Shown: piece after piece, positions 5,445 to 7,488 of the stretch
Numbering within the stretch: position 1 is the stretch's first letter
Layout: each line of letters opens with the position of its first letter
NCBI GenBank assembly: GCA_028687205.1
Contig: JAQUAP010000058.1
Location: 1-7,488, forward strand
Reading direction: 5' to 3'
DNA: 7,488 nucleotides
Source: Candidatus Omnitrophota bacterium
GTDB taxonomy: Bacteria; Omnitrophota; Gorgyraeia; Gygaellales; Profunditerraquicolaceae
Translations under genes and position numbers: made by a program
The notes under the pieces: generated by a model
Databases searched by the model: none
Seen by the model: only the letters and a program-made list of their open reading frames with translations
What the model was told of the DNA's origin: nothing

Positions 5445-5912
5445 ATGGCCAAAATAAGCATCGTCATGGGCAGCGAGTCGGATTTAGGGACAGTCAATGA
5501 GACAGTCAAGGTCTTAAAAGATTTTGGAGCGGATTTTGAGCTCAGGGTTTTATCCGCGCATAGAGCGCCTGACAACCTGAAGAAGTATGTCAAAGAAGCG
5601 GCTAAAAAAGGGATCAAGGTCTTTATCGCAGCTGCCGGCGGCGCTGCGGCTTTAGCCGGGGTCATCGCCAGCAACACTACTTTGCCGGTAATCGGCGTGC
5701 CGATAGAAACCAAGAGCTTAAAAGGATTAGATTCTTTATTATCCACCGTGCAGATGCCTACGGGAGTGCCGGTTGCGACAATGGCAATAGGCAAGGCCGG
5801 GGCCAGGAACGCCGCTATCTTCGCCTTAGAAATCCTGGCGGTAAGCGATAAAAAAATACAAGCCAAGTTAGCCCGGCATAAAAACGAGATGCGCCTTAAG
5901 CTCAAGAGATAA
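5445..5912 (+). CDS. purE: N5-carboxyaminoimidazole ribonucleotide mutase (class I PurE)
   Basis: It rearranges N5-CAIR to CAIR in purine synthesis. The 155-residue product has the flavodoxin-like PurE fold: GSESD (9-13), SAHRAPD (37-43) with the catalytic His39, the AAGGAAALAGVIAS loop near 64-77, VPIETKSLKGLDSLLSTVQMP, and GKAGARNAA near the end. SAHR rather than SAHK marks class I, which needs PurK to make N5-CAIR; no purK is seen here, so it should lie elsewhere in the genome. AGGAGGT (5434-5440), the best ribosome site in the window, lies four bases before the ATG at 5445 and decides against an in-frame TTG at 5424. The threonylcarbamoyl-AMP synthase fusion gene follows after ten bases. 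Confidence 0.96.
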   Translation: MAKISIVMGSESDLGTVNETVKVLKDFGADFELRVLSAHRAPDNLKKYVKEAAKKGIKVFIAAAGGAAALAGVIASNTTLPVIGVPIETKSLKGLDSLLSTVQMPTGVPVATMAIGKAGARNAAIFALEILAVSDKKIQAKLARHKNEMRLKLKR

Positions 5913-5922
5913 AGATAAAATT

Positions 5923-6984
5923 ATGCCTCCAACCAAAATACTCAGGATAGATTTTTTAGACATTAAAGAAGAGGATATCCGCGAGGCAGCCGACAGCATA
6001 AGGGCCGGCGCTTTAGTCATCATCCCGACCGAGACAGTTTACGGCATTGCCGTCAATATGCTGCACCAGGAAGCAGTGGAAAGGCTATACGCGCTTAAAA
6101 AGCGGCCTAAAAATAAGCCTTTCTCTATAGCGATTAATAAAAAAGAGAGGATTGAAGAGTTTGCTCAAGCCATCCCGCTAACCGCTTATAAGCTGATCAG
6201 TAAATTCTGGCCCGGTCCATTGACCCTCGTTCTAAAAGGGATTGGCCAGCCCAGCGTGGGGCTGCGTATGCCGGATGACGAGATTGCCCTGATGATTATC
6301 GCGCGGACAGTGGCACCTGTTCTCCTGCCTTCAGCGAACTTCTTAGGAAAGCCCGCGCCGGTAAATTTTGAGGCAGCGATTAAGGATTTAGACGGTTTAG
6401 TGGACCTGGCTGTTGATGCCGGGCCGGTAAAATTAGGGATTGAATCTTCGATTGTGGATTTACGGGTTGAGCCGCTGCAAATCCTGCGGGTAGGCGCGAT
6501 CAGCCGGGAGGATATCCTTACGGCTGCGCAAAGGAAAGACATCCTTTTTGTCTGCACGGGAAACTCCTGCCGCTCGGTCATTGCCGAGGCGCTTTTAAAA
6601 AAGATGCTACAGGAAGAGCGCCGTGATGACGTGGAAGTCGCTTCGGCCGGTGTGCTGACCGTCTCGGGAATAGGCGCCTCGCAAGGCGCGCGGATGGTTT
6701 TATCCAGGGAGGGTATAGATATCTCAGGCCACGTTTCGCAGGAGGTCAACCGGGAGATGATTAAAAAATCCGACCTTATCCTGGTTATGGAGCGGCAGCA
6801 CGAAGGAGAAATATTGAAAATCGTCCCCGAGGTAAAAAATAGGGTGTTTTTGTTAAGGGAATTTGCTAAAATAGAAGGCGATAACCTGGATATTGTTGAC
6901 CCGATGGGCAAGCCATTGGATTTTTACGAACAGACATTTGCCAACATCAAAGAGGCCTTAGAGAGGGTGATTAAACTGATATGA
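5923..6984 (+). CDS. Fusion: threonylcarbamoyl-AMP synthase (TsaC/Sua5/YrdC) + low-molecular-weight phosphatase
   Basis: Two domains in one 353-residue chain. Residues 1-200 are a YrdC/TsaC domain that makes threonylcarbamoyl-AMP from threonine, bicarbonate and ATP for the t6A modification of tRNAs: IPTETVYGIA (34-43), KKRPKNKPFSIAI (59-71), FWPGPLTLVL (95-104), GLRMPD (113-118), LPSAN (135-139), GIESSIVDL (172-180) and LRVGAIS (188-194). Residues 206-353 are a complete low-molecular-weight phosphatase: the P-loop CTGNSCRS with Cys211 and Arg217 (CX5R), and the general acid Asp326 in DPMGKPLDFY. In B. subtilis the equivalents are the separate genes ywlC and ywlE; YwlE is a protein-arginine phosphatase whose Thr in CTGNTCRS sets specificity, and this protein has Ser there. 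An arginine-phosphatase role is possible but unproven. The ribosome site is weak (AGAGAT). The stop overlaps the rpiB start (ATGA). Confidence 0.93.
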   Translation: MPPTKILRIDFLDIKEEDIREAADSIRAGALVIIPTETVYGIAVNMLHQEAVERLYALKKRPKNKPFSIAINKKERIEEFAQAIPLTAYKLISKFWPGPLTLVLKGIGQPSVGLRMPDDEIALMIIARTVAPVLLPSANFLGKPAPVNFEAAIKDLDGLVDLAVDAGPVKLGIESSIVDLRVEPLQILRVGAISREDILTAAQRKDILFVCTGNSCRSVIAEALLKKMLQEERRDDVEVASAGVLTVSGIGASQGARMVLSREGIDISGHVSQEVNREMIKKSDLILVMERQHEGEILKIVPEVKNRVFLLREFAKIEGDNLDIVDPMGKPLDFYEQTFANIKEALERVIKLI

Positions 6985-7442
6985 AGAGAATGATTATTGC
7001 TTCTGACCACGGCGGGTTTGCCTTAAAAGAAAGCTTAAAAGCCTACCTCAAAAAAAAGGGGTTTAGCGTTTGCGACCTTGGGGCTTTTAGCGCTGAGAGG
7101 TGTGATTATCCGGCTTTTGCCTATAACCTGGCCAGGCAGATCAGCAGGGGCAAGTTTAAAAGAGGTATTTTAATCTGTAAAAGCGGGGTAGGCAATTCCA
7201 TCGTCGCCAACCGCGTGCCCGGGGTGCGTGCGGCGTTATGCAGTAACGTAAAAGTTGCGCGCTTGTCCCGCGAGCATAATGACAGCAATGTTTTAGCCCT
7301 GGGCTCTATCTTTGTCAATCCCCGCCTGGCCAAAAAAATAACCGCTGCCTGGTTAAAGACAAAATTTTCCGGCGGCAGGCATCAACGCAGGCTTAAGCAG
7401 ATTAAAGTTATTGAAAGAAAGATACGAGGTGGCCTAAAGTGA
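6981..7442 (+). CDS. rpiB: Ribose-5-phosphate isomerase B
   Basis: It interconverts ribulose-5-phosphate and ribose-5-phosphate in the pentose phosphate pathway and so feeds PRPP and purine synthesis. The 153-residue product matches the family (E. coli 149). Seen: SDHGG (8-12), DYP (42-44), the active-site loop GILICKSGVGNSIVANR (62-78) with Cys66, LSREHNDSNVLALGS (95-109) with His99, and GGRHQRR (131-137). Cys66 and His99 fall at the same numbers as in E. coli RpiB. Lys67 and Ser68 replace the usual Gly-Thr after the Cys, a mild variant. The ATG overlaps the stop of the preceding fusion gene by four bases, and its own stop overlaps the glyA start, so the three genes are probably translated in a coupled way. 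LacA/LacB isomerases share the fold, but the context favours RpiB. Confidence 0.95.
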   Translation: MKRMIIASDHGGFALKESLKAYLKKKGFSVCDLGAFSAERCDYPAFAYNLARQISRGKFKRGILICKSGVGNSIVANRVPGVRAALCSNVKVARLSREHNDSNVLALGSIFVNPRLAKKITAAWLKTKFSGGRHQRRLKQIKVIERKIRGGLK

Positions 7443-7488
7443 AATTCTTAAAAGCCGTTGACCCGCAGATCTACGCCTCTATCAGGAA
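7439..7488 (+). CDS. glyA: Serine hydroxymethyltransferase, N-terminal start only
   Basis: Only 16 full codons are in the window: MKFLKAVDPQIYASIR, reading GTG as Met. This agrees with the usual N-terminus of bacterial GlyA (such as xFLKxxDPEIYxxI). GlyA converts serine and tetrahydrofolate to glycine and methylene-tetrahydrofolate, supplying glycine to PurD and one-carbon units to purine synthesis. The GTG at 7439 overlaps the rpiB stop as GTGA, and GAGGTGG (7426-7432) lies six bases upstream. The order phosphatase, rpiB, glyA is also that of B. subtilis, where ywlG lies between rpiB and glyA, which supports the call despite the short fragment. Confidence 0.85.
   Translation, partial: MKFLKAVDPQIYASIR

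Noticed and set aside
5369..5905. Minus-strand open frame of 178 codons opposite purE
   Set aside because: Shadow of a well-conserved purE reading frame, with no ribosome site or motif.
6520..6545. Frameshift joining two separate genes, tsaC and a phosphatase
   Set aside because: The frame is continuous between the domains with a short natural linker (AQRKD) and no stop or start; the join looks genuine, though an assembly error cannot be ruled out from sequence alone.
6186..6911. Long minus-strand open frame of 241 codons opposite the TsaC-phosphatase fusion
   Set aside because: The plus strand encodes two recognisable domains across the same span; the antisense product is Ser/Arg-rich with no family features.

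Overview
This window looks like a bacterial chromosome segment of roughly 45-50% GC with tightly packed plus-strand genes. It carries two housekeeping clusters with a 2.6-kb accessory block set into the first. The organism cannot be fixed from one window. The PurF variant, the DUF5674-like protein and the fused threonylcarbamoyl-AMP synthase/phosphatase would fit an uncultured lineage such as Omnitrophota (inference, low to moderate confidence). No RNA gene, CRISPR array, transposase or integrase was seen.

Region 1 (1-1506): the 3' end of purF, overlapped by four bases by purM. Region 2 (1507-2453): a large imperfect palindrome of about 217 bp, then an AT-rich gene for a small single-span membrane protein of unknown function, then a gap with a repeat-like GC-rich tract and an array of four GTTAAC boxes. 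Region 3 (2454-4144): an HTH antitoxin/Doc-type Fic toxin pair, a small cupin, a DUF5674-like protein and a 108-residue protein of unknown function, all on the plus strand with gaps of 5-18 bases or an overlap. Region 4 (4153-5912): purD and purE resume the purine pathway. Region 5 (5923-7488): a fused TsaC/Sua5-low-molecular-weight phosphatase gene, rpiB and the first codons of glyA, joined by four-base overlaps.

PurF, PurD, PurM and PurE catalyse early steps of IMP synthesis: PRPP to phosphoribosylamine, then GAR, later FGAM to AIR and carboxylation of AIR. GlyA makes glycine and one-carbon units, RpiB supplies ribose-5-phosphate for PRPP, and TsaC makes the t6A tRNA modification precursor. 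The window is therefore a nucleotide/one-carbon/translation neighbourhood. The last block keeps the gene order known from Bacillus subtilis (ywlC-ywlE-ywlF-glyA), here with the first two genes fused. The most interesting accessory items are the toxin-antitoxin module with its symmetrically spaced operator-like boxes lying upstream of purDE, and the palindromic element with the AT-rich orphan beside it.
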